NCBI GenBank assembly: GCA_027482245.1
Contig: JAIXWG010000039.1
Span: forward strand, 62,001 to 126,000
Length of the DNA stretch: 64,000 bases
From: Acetobacteraceae bacterium
GTDB lineage: Bacteria; Pseudomonadota; Alphaproteobacteria; Acetobacterales; Acetobacteraceae
Reading direction: 5' to 3'
Shown in pieces: positions 34,935 through 43,182 of the stretch (its first letter is position 1; each line of letters opens with the position of its first letter). The position numbers and the translations under genes were made by a program. A model generated the notes under the pieces. That model was given only the letters and a program-made list of their open reading frames with translations. It did no database searches and was not told the DNA's origin.

Positions 34935-35716
34935 GCCTCGTCTTCCCTGATCCAGGCCGCGACATCGAAGGCGGCGAGTTGCGTGAACAGTGCCGCCAGC
35001 CGCGTCGCCGCGTGGTCGAGCAGCGCGGCCCCCAACGCCGATGTCGCGGCTGCCGCGTTGCCGACGGCGCCGGCGGGATGGAGGTCCTGCGCCTGCCAGC
35101 CCGGCGGCATGGCGCGCAGCGCGGGTGGCAGCGCCATGAGGCGGCTGGTGAAGTCGCGCGCCGATTCCATCCGGACGGAGGCCGGGGCGAGGGCCAGCAT
35201 CAGCGCCGTCTCGTCCCGGCCGGCATGGATGCCGAAGGCGGCCTCCACCGGATCATGCAGCGCGGCGGGGCGGCCATGGCGCGGCCAGGCGGTGTTAAGG
35301 ACCAGCATCCGGTGGTCGAGGCGCAGCCGGAAGGCCGCCGTCTCCAGCACCGGGATGTTGCCGCCATGGCTGTTGATGATGACCAGGCGATCGAAGCCCG
35401 CCCGCGCGACGCTCGCCCCGATATCGCTGACGAGGGCCAGCAGCGTCTCCGCGGAGAGCGTCAGCGATCCGGGGTAGCCGAGATGCTCGGCGGCGAGCGC
35501 GACCTTGATGGTCGGCAGCACCAGCAGCGGCACCTCGGCCGGCAGGCGCGCGAGCGTGGCCTCCACCACGCCTTCCCCGATCACGGTGTCGACCGAGAGC
35601 GGCAGATGCGGCCCGTGCTGTTCGGTGCTGGCGACCGGCAGCAGCGCGATGGTGTGGCGCGGCAGGTCCCGGAAGGCGGGCCAGGGGAGGTCCTGCCAGA
35701 GGCGCGTGACGGTCAT
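34931..35716 (-). CDS. Creatininase-family hydrolase
   Basis: 261 residues with the creatininase metal set: Glu32 and His34 in STEQHGPHL, Asp43 in SVDT, His117 in NSHGGN and Glu169 in HAGRDET. Family members hydrolyse cyclic amides or related C-N bonds (creatinine, formamides, mycofactocin processing). From memory of the family, true creatininases have NGHYEN where this has NSHGGN, so creatinine is not the expected substrate. Start 35716 gives MTVTRLWQDLPW; the longer version adds 42 atypical residues. Coupled to the FAD-linked oxidase and divergent from a Bug gene, suggesting cyclic amide opening followed by oxidation. Confidence 0.83.
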   Translation of the reverse strand: MTVTRLWQDLPWPAFRDLPRHTIALLPVASTEQHGPHLPLSVDTVIGEGVVEATLARLPAEVPLLVLPTIKVALAAEHLGYPGSLTLSAETLLALVSDIGASVARAGFDRLVIINSHGGNIPVLETAAFRLRLDHRMLVLNTAWPRHGRPAALHDPVEAAFGIHAGRDETALMLALAPASVRMESARDFTSRLMALPPALRAMPPGWQAQDLHPAGAVGNAAAATSALGAALLDHAATRLAALFTQLAAFDVAAWIREDEA

Positions 35717-35810
35717 GCGCCCGGGGTTATCGAAGCGGTGTGCCGCGCGCAAGCGCGTTGGACAAGCCGCGCCGGGCTGTGGGACCGTGCCGGTGCTGCC
35801 CGGAGTCACG

Positions 35811-36809
35811 ATGCCCATGCCGACCATGCCCGCCCCCGTCACCCGCCGCGCGCTGCTCGGCGCTGGCCTCAGTGCGCTCGCGCTGCGTGGCGCCGCGGCA
35901 CAGCCTGCCTGGCCGAGCCGCCCGATCCGTTTCGTGGTGATGACGCCGCCCGGGCCGGGGAGCGACCAGATGGCGCGGGCGCTGGCGGGGCATTACCAGA
36001 CGATCCTCGGCCAGCCTGTGGTGGTGGAGAACCGGCCCGGCGCGGGCGGCGCCATCACCGCGCAGGCTGTGGCGACGGCGACGGATGGGCACACCATCGG
36101 CCTTGTCTTCGGCGGGCCGACGACGACGGCGCGGCTGCTCAACCCGGGCCTGCCCTATGACCCCGCCACGGCCTTCTCCTCCGTCACGCTGCTGACGCGA
36201 TCGCCCTTCGTGCTGACGGTGCATCCGGGCTTCCCGGCCAAGACCTGGGCCGAGTTCGTCGCCGTGCTGCGCGCCAATCCCGGCAAGTACCGCTACGCCT
36301 CGATCGGGCCGGGGACGACGACGCACCTGGCCATGGAGGAGACGAAGCAGCGCCTCGGCCTCGATATCGAGCACGTGCCCTATCGCGGCTTCGCGCCCGC
36401 GACGCTCGACCTGCTGGCCGGGCGGGTGGAGGTGATGTTCCACTCCCCCTTCAGCGCGCTGCAGCACATCCGCGCCGGCGCGCTGACGGCGCTGGTGCAG
36501 ACCGGCGACCGCCGCGTGTCCCAGATGCCGGACGTGCCGACGCTGGCCGAGGCCGGGCTGCCGGACAGCGCCTTCTTCGGCTGGACCGGCATCATCGCGC
36601 CCGCCAATTTCCCGCCCGCCATCGCGGAGCGCCTGGCGACGCTGACGCGCGAGGCGATGGCGAAGGACCCCGCCGCGCGGGGCGGCATGGAGGAGACGGG
36701 GGCGGAGATCGTCGGCTCCCCGCCCGCGGAACTCGCGGCGCTGCAGCAGCGGGAGACGACGCGGTGGGGCGCCGTCATCACGCGGCTCGGGCTGACCGTG
36801 ACGGATTGA
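35811..36809 (+). CDS. Bug-family binding protein, divergent from creatininase-family gene
   Basis: 332 residues. I use ATG 35811 because GGAG ends five bases before it; ATG 35817 or 35826 are possible. Signal MPAPVTRRALLGAGLSALAL, cleavage near GAAAQ. Landmarks: FVVMTPPGPGSDQMARAL (an unusual TPPGPGS loop in place of PFPPGG), VVVENRPGAGGAIT, TDGHTI in place of PDGxTL, EHVPYRGFAP, MPDVPTLAEAGLPD. Its 3' end points at repeat copy B. The 94-bp gap to the creatininase gene must hold both promoters. Confidence 0.9.
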   Translation: MPMPTMPAPVTRRALLGAGLSALALRGAAAQPAWPSRPIRFVVMTPPGPGSDQMARALAGHYQTILGQPVVVENRPGAGGAITAQAVATATDGHTIGLVFGGPTTTARLLNPGLPYDPATAFSSVTLLTRSPFVLTVHPGFPAKTWAEFVAVLRANPGKYRYASIGPGTTTHLAMEETKQRLGLDIEHVPYRGFAPATLDLLAGRVEVMFHSPFSALQHIRAGALTALVQTGDRRVSQMPDVPTLAEAGLPDSAFFGWTGIIAPANFPPAIAERLATLTREAMAKDPAARGGMEETGAEIVGSPPAELAALQQRETTRWGAVITRLGLTVTD

Positions 36810-36820
36810 GGACGGCGCGG

Positions 36821-36861
36821 ACCCCCACCCCGACCCTCCCCCGGAAGCCCGGGGGAGGGAG
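36821..36861. repeat. Dispersed palindromic repeat, copy B, at a convergent junction
   Basis: Lead CCCCCACCCCGACC then an 11-bp perfect stem (CCCTCCCCCGG at 36834-36844, complement at 36849-36859) with an AAGC loop. It lies between two convergent Bug genes, 11 and 9 bases from their stops. The AAGC loop is shared with copy C. Confidence 0.62.
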
Positions 36862-36870
36862 TGGAGGTTC

Positions 36871-37845
36871 TCAGTTCAGCGTCACGTTCCCTGCCCGCAC
36901 CACCTCCCGCCACTTCGCGACCTCATCCCGCACCAGCGTCGCGAATTCGGCGGGGGTGGAGGCGGCGACGATGAAGCCCTGGGCGGCGAAGGGGTCGCGG
37001 ATCTCGGGCTGGGCGAGGGCGGCGGCGACTTCCGTGTGCAACCGGGCCAGCACCGGCGCGGGGGTATTGGCGGGGGCGAGGAGGCCCTGCCAGGACGTCG
37101 CCTCGAAGCCCGGCAGCCCGCCCTCCGCCATGGTGGGGACGGTCGGCAGCAGCGGATGGCGCTGGGCCGAGGTCACGGCCAGCGCGCGCACGGCGCCGGA
37201 CTGAATGTGCGGCAGCGTGACCAGGACATCGGCGAAGGAGGAATAGACCAAGCCCGCGATGAGGTCCGTCGTCGCCTGGGCGGAGCCGCGATAGGGAACA
37301 TGGGTCAGCGGCACGCGCGCGGCCTGCGAGAACATCTCCCCCGTCAGGTGCATCGAGGTCCCGTTGCCCGGCGTCGCATAGGTCAGCGGCGCGGCTGACG
37401 CGGCGCGGGCGGCGGCGATGTAGCCGGCCACGTCGCGCGCGGGGCTCGATGGGTTCACCACCAGCACCAGCGGCGCGGAGACCATCCGGGAGACCGGCGC
37501 GAAGTCGCGCACGGGGTCGTAGGGCAGGTTGGGGAAGAGGCTGGCGGCGATGGCGTTGCTGCCGGTGACGCCCATCAGCAGCGTGTGGCCGTCCGGCGCC
37601 GATTTCGCGACCATGTCGGCGCCCGTCGTGCCACCGGCGCCGGGGCGGTTCTCGACCAGCACGGTCTGGCCGAGGCTCACCGTCATGCGCTCCGCGAGCC
37701 GCCGCGCCAGAAGATCCGTGCTGCCGCCAGGCGGGAAGGGGACGACGATGCGGATGGGGCGCGTGGGCCAGGCCTGTGCCAGCGCCGGTGTGGCGAGCGC
37801 GGTCAGTGCGATGCCGCCGAGCGTGCGGCGCGTCAGTCTCGTCAT
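36871..37845 (-). CDS. Bug-family binding protein of the dadA-hyuAB operon
   Basis: 324 residues; signal MTRLTRRTLGGIALTALA, cleavage near PALAQ. Motifs: VVPFPPGGSTDLLARR, VLVENRPGAGGTTG, SAPDGHTLL, LPYDPVRDFAPV, THVPYRGSAQATTD and LPTVPTMAEGGLPGF, the most canonical Bug set here. GGGGAG lies eight bases ahead of ATG 37845. It begins two bases after the hyuB stop, so it is the last gene of dadA-hyuA-hyuB-Bug; the ligand is therefore likely a cyclic amide, hydantoin-like or D-amino acid related compound. Confidence 0.93.
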   Translation of the reverse strand: MTRLTRRTLGGIALTALATPALAQAWPTRPIRIVVPFPPGGSTDLLARRLAERMTVSLGQTVLVENRPGAGGTTGADMVAKSAPDGHTLLMGVTGSNAIAASLFPNLPYDPVRDFAPVSRMVSAPLVLVVNPSSPARDVAGYIAAARAASAAPLTYATPGNGTSMHLTGEMFSQAARVPLTHVPYRGSAQATTDLIAGLVYSSFADVLVTLPHIQSGAVRALAVTSAQRHPLLPTVPTMAEGGLPGFEATSWQGLLAPANTPAPVLARLHTEVAAALAQPEIRDPFAAQGFIVAASTPAEFATLVRDEVAKWREVVRAGNVTLN

Positions 37846-37847
37846 CG

Positions 37848-39422
37848 TCAGGTCTCCCCGTTGGATGGCGGGCCCCAGCCCCCGCCGCCGGCAGTCTCGA
37901 TGATCAGCACTTCTCCTTCCAGCCAGGCGAAGCGCGCCTTGGACGGGAAGGCACGTTTGGTGCCATCCGCGGCCCTCACGCGCAGCCGCGCCACGCCCCC
38001 CGCGCCGCCCCCCAGCGCGCCCGGCGCGCCGGCCAGGTGCCGCTCGCCGCGATAGGACACCTCCGCGCTGCCCGACAGCAGGCGGTAGGCGCGACGCACG
38101 CCATCGCCACCCGGCATCGCGCCGGTCCCGCCGGAGCCGCGATGGCGGGCGAAGGCCTCGACGCGGATGGGCGCGATCTCCTCCAGCACCTCGGCCGGCA
38201 GGTTGCGGGCGTTGGAGACATCGGCGGAAAGGGCGTGCAGGCCCGGGCGATCCGGCCCGCCGCCTTCGCCGCCGGCCAGGATCTCGGTGAACATCCAGCG
38301 CCTGCCATCCTGGTCGGCACCGGACGCGGAGAGCACGACGGCGACGCCGGCATTGGAGGCGCGGGCGCGGCGGGGCGCGAGCCGCGCATGGGCGGCGAAA
38401 AGGGCGTTGGTCGCGAGTTTCACCGTCGCCGTGCGGGCGTTCACCGGGGCGGGAAAGCGCGGGTTCACCACGCTGCCCTCGGGCAATGACAGGTCCAGCA
38501 GGCCGAGCAGCCCGTGATTGGCCGCGGCATCCGGCGCGATGCGCCGCAGCAGGGCGAAGCAGGCGGCGAGCAGGCCGGAGGGCGCGGCATTCACCGGCCC
38601 CGCCGTCTGCGGCGCCGATCCCGCGAAATCGACGCCAAGCCGCGGGCCTGGCAGGCGGCGGAGCGTGGCGCGGATCGGCACGGCGTCGGGCGTGATGCCA
38701 TCGCCCTCCAGCGCGACCTCGGCGCTCGCTTCGGCTTCGGGGATGGCGGCGAGCGCCGTGGCGAGCGCGTCCCGCGCCTCCGCCAGCAAGGCCTGCGCGC
38801 GGCTGGCGAAGACGGACGGGCCGATGCGCGTCGCCAGGGCCGACACCTCCGACGCGGCCTGCGACACGGCGGCCCATTGCGCGTCGAGGTCGGCGCGCAG
38901 CATCGCGGGGGTGCGGGTATTGGCGAGCAGGATGGCGGCGATGCCCGCATCCTCGGCACCGTCGCGGCGCCACTGCACCGGCGGCAGGCGCAGCCCCTCC
39001 TGGAAGATGTCGCGGGCATCGGGCGGGATGGAGCCAGGCGCGAGGCCGCCGACATCCTGGTGGTGCAGGATGGTGCCGGCCAGCGCGACGACCGTGCCCT
39101 CCGCCAGGATGGGGCGCAGCACGATCAGGTCCGGCAGGTGGGTGCCGCCGGACCAGGGATCGTTGGTCAGGAAGCCATCGCCCTCCGTCATGGAGGCCGC
39201 CGGGAAGGCGCGCAGCATGCCGGCGATGGCGGGGATCATGCCGCCGAGCAGCAGCGGCAGGGACCGCGCCTGCGCCAGCACGCGGCCATCGGGCAGGAAG
39301 AGCGCGGCGGCGCAATCCATGCCCTCCCGCGCCACGGGCGACTTCGCCTTTGCCAGCAGCATGTCCTGCATGCGGTCGGCCAGGCCTTCCAGCGCGATGC
39401 GAAGGATCGTGCTTTCGCTCAT
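37848..39422 (-). CDS. Hydantoinase B/oxoprolinase-family protein
   Basis: A 524-residue HyuB: RIALEGLADRMQDMLLAKAKSPVAREGMDCAAALF at the N-terminus, ASMTEGDGFLTNDPWSGGTHLPDLIVLRPI, the GTILHHQDVGG histidine motif and the C-terminal glycine-rich end ETAGGGGWGPP are all family marks. Works with HyuA in ATP-dependent opening of hydantoins, 5-oxoproline or in carboxylation of ketones. Its start overlaps the hyuA stop by four bases (ATGA). Length and motifs are normal, unlike its partner. Confidence 0.92.
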   Translation of the reverse strand: MSESTILRIALEGLADRMQDMLLAKAKSPVAREGMDCAAALFLPDGRVLAQARSLPLLLGGMIPAIAGMLRAFPAASMTEGDGFLTNDPWSGGTHLPDLIVLRPILAEGTVVALAGTILHHQDVGGLAPGSIPPDARDIFQEGLRLPPVQWRRDGAEDAGIAAILLANTRTPAMLRADLDAQWAAVSQAASEVSALATRIGPSVFASRAQALLAEARDALATALAAIPEAEASAEVALEGDGITPDAVPIRATLRRLPGPRLGVDFAGSAPQTAGPVNAAPSGLLAACFALLRRIAPDAAANHGLLGLLDLSLPEGSVVNPRFPAPVNARTATVKLATNALFAAHARLAPRRARASNAGVAVVLSASGADQDGRRWMFTEILAGGEGGGPDRPGLHALSADVSNARNLPAEVLEEIAPIRVEAFARHRGSGGTGAMPGGDGVRRAYRLLSGSAEVSYRGERHLAGAPGALGGGAGGVARLRVRAADGTKRAFPSKARFAWLEGEVLIIETAGGGGWGPPSNGET

Positions 39423-40804
39423 GCGGCGCGCTCCAGCAGCAGCGCGCCGTCCGCGCGCAGCGTGGCGTGCCAGCCCGCGGGGATGCGGGCGGTGGCGGTG
39501 GCGTCATCCAGCAGCAGCGGGCCGGGCGCCGTGCCGGCGAAGAGCGCGCCGTCGCGGCGGCGCCAGGCGGCGGGAAGGGCAGGGGCCGCGTCCAGCAGCC
39601 CGCTCGCCGCCATCACGCCGGGGCAGGGCGGGACCAGCACGCGGGGGCAGCCGATGATGGCGGCGATGGTGGCGCCCATCAGCGGCCCGAAGCCGCCGCC
39701 CACCACCAGCAGCGACAGGTCGGGATGGATGTTGCGGCGGAGCGCGATGCGGCGCGTCGCCTCGGCCAGTTGCGCCTCCGCGATGGACAGCGCGTCGGCG
39801 CTACCGTCGCCGCCGCCCGGCAGCCACCCCGCGGCGCGGGCCGCGCCGGTCAGCGCATCGCCGCCGAAGGCCAGGCTTTCGACATCCAGCGCCGTCAGCC
39901 GGAAGGCGAGCGGGCCGAGGGTGACGGCCCGCGTCTCCAGCGCCACGCCGTCCCGCACCAGGCTGACCTCCGCCGTGGTGCCGCCCATGTCGAGGCCGAT
40001 GGCACTCGGCACATCGGCGGCCCAGCGCGCCACGGCCCGCGCGCCGGCCGCGGGGCCCGACAGCACCAGCGGCAAGGGCGCGGCCAGCGCGGCCTCGGCC
40101 GTTGCGGTGCGGCCATCGGCCAGGGCGAAGCACGGCGCGGGCAGGCCGGCCGCGACCAGCGCCTTGGCGACCGGCGCCAATGTCCTCGCCACCAGCGGCT
40201 TCAGCGAGGCGTCGAGCATCGTCGCCAGCATCCGCTCGAACTCCCGCGTCTCCGGATCGACGCGGTGGGACAGCGACAGCGCCGTGCCCGCCGGCAACGC
40301 CGCCGCGATGGCCTGTTCATGCGCGGGGTTGCGATGGGCGAAGAGCAGGCAGGCGGCGACGGGCAGGTCCGGCAGCGCGGGCAGGGTGGTGAGGTCGAGC
40401 GGCAAGACCTCCGCGCCGTGCGCATCGATGCGCCCGGGCAGGCCGAAGCGGCAATGCGGGGGCGAGAGCCAGGCGGGTGTCGGTGGCGGCGGGTCCAGCG
40501 CATCCGGGTCGCGGCGCGACTGGCGGCCGAGATCGGGCAGGTCCTCGAAACCCTGCGTCGTCAGCAGCACGACCGGGGAGGCCGTGCCGGTGAGGATCGC
40601 ATTGGCGGGCAGCGTCGTCGCGATGGTGATGCTGGCGGGCGTGATGGCCTCGGCGGTGCAGAAATCGATGATGGCGGCGGCAAGGTCGGTGGCCTCCGCC
40701 CGCGGCAGCTTGGCGATGCGGGCAGGGCCGTCACCCTCTGGCGCCGCGATGATGTCGAGAAAACTGCCGCCCTGGTCCAGCGCCAGGGCGTGAAGCGGCC
40801 TCAC
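39419..40804 (-). CDS. Compact hydantoinase A-family protein (ATPase subunit)
   Basis: 461 residues from a GTG at 40804 that overlaps the dadA stop as GTGA. The N-terminal ASKHA phosphate loop reads DQGGSFLD (residues 10-17) in place of the usual DIGGTFTD, whereas the second loop (GLDMGGTTAEVSLV) is canonical. Hydant_A N-domain features: SITIATTLPANAILTGTASPVVLLTTQGFEDLPDL. Typical HyuA proteins have about 680 residues; here the GAGGGS and P.CYG.GG segments and the C-terminal domain are missing, and the chain goes from GPLAFRLTALDVESLAFGGDAL to LLVVGGGFGPLMGAT and VPPCPGVMAASG. No frameshift is evident, so it looks like a genuinely short type. A longer in-frame extension upstream lies inside dadA and is unrelated. 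Confidence 0.82.
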   Translation of the reverse strand: MRPLHALALDQGGSFLDIIAAPEGDGPARIAKLPRAEATDLAAAIIDFCTAEAITPASITIATTLPANAILTGTASPVVLLTTQGFEDLPDLGRQSRRDPDALDPPPPTPAWLSPPHCRFGLPGRIDAHGAEVLPLDLTTLPALPDLPVAACLLFAHRNPAHEQAIAAALPAGTALSLSHRVDPETREFERMLATMLDASLKPLVARTLAPVAKALVAAGLPAPCFALADGRTATAEAALAAPLPLVLSGPAAGARAVARWAADVPSAIGLDMGGTTAEVSLVRDGVALETRAVTLGPLAFRLTALDVESLAFGGDALTGAARAAGWLPGGGDGSADALSIAEAQLAEATRRIALRRNIHPDLSLLVVGGGFGPLMGATIAAIIGCPRVLVPPCPGVMAASGLLDAAPALPAAWRRRDGALFAGTAPGPLLLDDATATARIPAGWHATLRADGALLLERAA

Positions 40805-42048
40805 GCCGCGCGCCGGAAGCGCGTGGGCGAGAAGGGGGCGAGGTCGACCTCCGGGTCGCGGCCCGCGACGAGATGCGCGACCTCCCGCCCCGTCGTCGCC
40901 GCGCCGCACATGCCGACATGGCCATGCCCGAAGGCGAACCAGGCATTGTCCACGCGCGGCGCCTGCCCGATCACCGGCATGGAATCCGGCAGGCAGGGGC
41001 GGTGGCCCATCCATTCGCTGGTGCGCGACGTGTCGAGATGCGGGAACATCTCCCGCCCCCGCTCCAGCAGGGCGGCGGCGCGTCGCATGTCGGGCGGTGC
41101 CTTCAGCCCCGCGAATTCGACGGAACCCGCGAGGCGCAGCCCCATGCGCATCGGGTTCACCATCATGTTGTGCTCGACTGCCATGACGGTGTGGCGGAGT
41201 GCGAGGTTGTTGCTCTCCACCGTCACATGGTAGCCGCGCTGTGTCTCGAGCGGGATGGCGGGGCCGAGCTGTGCCGCGAGATTCGCGGACCAGGCGCCGC
41301 CGGCGAGGACCACGCCTTCCGTCGCCCGTGTCTCGCCACTGTCCAGCATGACGCCGGTTACGGAGCCGCCCTTCACCGTGAGCGCGCTGACCCGCGCGCG
41401 CACCACCTTCGCGCCATCGGCGACGCATTGGTCGAAGATCGCGCGCGTCAGCGCGGCGGGGTCGAGGGTCGATCCGTTCTCCGGCGCCAGGATGCCGAAG
41501 CGGAAGCGGCCCTTCAGGTCGGGCTCCAGCGTGACGAGTTCGTCTTCCTGCACGTCACGCATCTCGACACCGAGGCTGCGGCGGAGCTTCATGCCCCAGG
41601 CCCATTGCCGCGCCACGGCCTCGCCGGAATAGACATAGAGGCAGCCGCTGCGGCGCATCAGGCCGGTGGCGTTGGCGCGTTGCAGGATCGGCTCGTAGCA
41701 TTCGAAGATCGGCGCCAGCAGGCCGCGCATGGCGGTCGCGATGCGCGTCACCTCCGCGGGCGAGGAGGCCTGCAGGAAGCGCGCGATCCAGGGCGCGACG
41801 ACCGGCGCGTACCACCACCGCACCGTCAGCGGGCCGAGCGGGTCCAGCAGCCAGCGCGGCACCTTCTTCCACATGCCCGGCATGCCGACGGGCAGGCAGG
41901 CGGAGGGGGAGAGCGAGCCCGCATTGCCGAAGCTCGTCGCCTCCGCGGGGCCGAGCGGGTCGATGAACGTCACCTCATGACCATCGCGCTGGAGCCAGGC
42001 GGCGCAGCAACTGCCGACGATGCCGTTGCCGATCACCGCGATGCGCAT
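40801..42048 (-). CDS. FAD-dependent D-amino acid dehydrogenase-like oxidoreductase
   Basis: 415 residues of the DadA/DAO family. The N-terminal Rossmann motif is MRIAVIGNGIVGSCCAAWLQRDGHEVTFID, followed by ATSFGNAGSLSPSACLP, as in DadA. The C-terminal FAD contact is WMGHRPCLPDSMPVIGQAP and FGHGHVGMCGAATTGR. Probably oxidises a D-amino acid to its keto acid. Start 42048 has GAAGGG six bases upstream; the extra 72 residues of a longer frame do not fit. It is first in the overlapped dadA-hyuA-hyuB-Bug operon, where it could oxidise a D-amino acid released by hydantoinase. Divergent from a Bug gene. Confidence 0.9.
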   Translation of the reverse strand: MRIAVIGNGIVGSCCAAWLQRDGHEVTFIDPLGPAEATSFGNAGSLSPSACLPVGMPGMWKKVPRWLLDPLGPLTVRWWYAPVVAPWIARFLQASSPAEVTRIATAMRGLLAPIFECYEPILQRANATGLMRRSGCLYVYSGEAVARQWAWGMKLRRSLGVEMRDVQEDELVTLEPDLKGRFRFGILAPENGSTLDPAALTRAIFDQCVADGAKVVRARVSALTVKGGSVTGVMLDSGETRATEGVVLAGGAWSANLAAQLGPAIPLETQRGYHVTVESNNLALRHTVMAVEHNMMVNPMRMGLRLAGSVEFAGLKAPPDMRRAAALLERGREMFPHLDTSRTSEWMGHRPCLPDSMPVIGQAPRVDNAWFAFGHGHVGMCGAATTGREVAHLVAGRDPEVDLAPFSPTRFRRAA

Positions 42049-42148
42049 GAGGAACCCTTCTGCCCTGCCGGGCCAGAGCGTAACCGGCGGCTTTGCAGGC
42101 GTGAACCCCGCTGCCATGCTGGGCGCAACGACATCCCGGAGGAAACCC

Positions 42149-43120
42149 ATGACCAGCCGCCGCACCCTGCTGGCCGCCGCCGCGCTGATGGCGGCGAAGC
42201 CCGCCCTGGCCGCCTTCCCGGACCGGCCGATCCGCGTGGTCGTGCCCTTCGCGCCGGGTGGCAATGCCGACGTGGTCGCGCGGCTGCTGCAGCCGCGGCT
42301 GCAGGAACGGCTGGGCCAGCCGGTGGTGGTGGAGAACCGGCCCGGCGCGGGCGGCAGCCTCGGCGCGCAGGCCGTCGCGCGATCGGCGCCCGATGGCTAC
42401 ACGCTGCTGATCGGCTCCAACGGGCCGCTCAGCGTGAACCCGGTGGTGCAGGCGCGGCTGCCCTATGACGCGGTGCGCGACTTCGCGCCGATCAGCATGG
42501 CGATGCAGGTGCCGCATTGCCTGGTGGTGCAGGCCTCCGCCCCGCAGCGGCGACTGGCGGAACTGGTGGCCGCATCACGCGCGCGCGCCGATGGCCTCGG
42601 CATCGGCACGGCGGGGGTGGCCAGCGCCACGCATCTGTCCATGGAAGCCTTCGCGGCGGCGAGTGGCGCCAGGCTGCTGCACGTGCCCTATCGCGGCGGC
42701 GGCGCCGCGGTGCCGGACTTCATCGCGGGCAACATCCCGCTCCTCTTCACGGAATTCTCCACCGCATTGCCGCTGCACCGTGCGGGGCAGGGGCGCATCC
42801 TGGCCATCGCCTCCGCCACGCGCCTGCCTGCGCTGCCGGAGGTGCCGACCATGATCGAGGAGGGGACGCCGGGCTTCCTCGCGGGGTCCTATGTCGGGCT
42901 CCTCGCGCCCTCCGGCATTCCGGCAGAGGCCATGCAGGCGCTGGCCGGCGCCATGGCCGCCATCGTGCGGGAGGAGGATTTCCGCGGCCGCATGGTGGCG
43001 ATGGGGGGCGAGGTGGCGTCGGACGCGCTCGCCACGCCGGCGGGCTTCGCGGCGCTGATCGCGGAGGATCTGCAACGGTCCCGCGTGGCGGCGGAAAAGG
43101 CTGGCATCCGCCCGGAATAG
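42149..43120 (+). CDS. Bug-family binding protein (first of tandem pair)
   Basis: 323 residues, start 42149 with GGAGGA five bases before. Signal MTSRRTLLAAAALMAAKPAL. Canonical blocks: VVPFAPGGNADVVARLL, VVVENRPGAGGSLG, SAPDGYTLLIG, LPYDAVRDFAPI, LLHVPYRGGGAAVP and LPEVPTMIEEGTPGF. It is divergent from the dadA-hyuAB operon across 100 bp and is followed 62 bp later by another Bug gene on the same strand; the two proteins differ enough to bind different ligands. Confidence 0.92.
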   Translation: MTSRRTLLAAAALMAAKPALAAFPDRPIRVVVPFAPGGNADVVARLLQPRLQERLGQPVVVENRPGAGGSLGAQAVARSAPDGYTLLIGSNGPLSVNPVVQARLPYDAVRDFAPISMAMQVPHCLVVQASAPQRRLAELVAASRARADGLGIGTAGVASATHLSMEAFAAASGARLLHVPYRGGGAAVPDFIAGNIPLLFTEFSTALPLHRAGQGRILAIASATRLPALPEVPTMIEEGTPGFLAGSYVGLLAPSGIPAEAMQALAGAMAAIVREEDFRGRMVAMGGEVASDALATPAGFAALIAEDLQRSRVAAEKAGIRPE

Positions 43121-43182
43121 GGGCGGCCTGGACAGGGGCGCGCGGGGGCGCGACAAGCGCGGCAACATCAAGGAGGACGTCG

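Noticed and set aside
34931..35716. True creatininase
   Set aside because: The NSHGGN loop differs from the creatininase pattern and no creatine pathway gene is nearby, so only the family name was used.
36871..39507. 878-codon frame covering the Bug gene and hyuB region
   Set aside because: The upstream two-thirds is hyuB read in a wrong frame; only the Bug part from 37845 has a ribosome site and a signal peptide. The same happens at 42517-44151, 48951-50702, 54186-56600 and 56494-59184.
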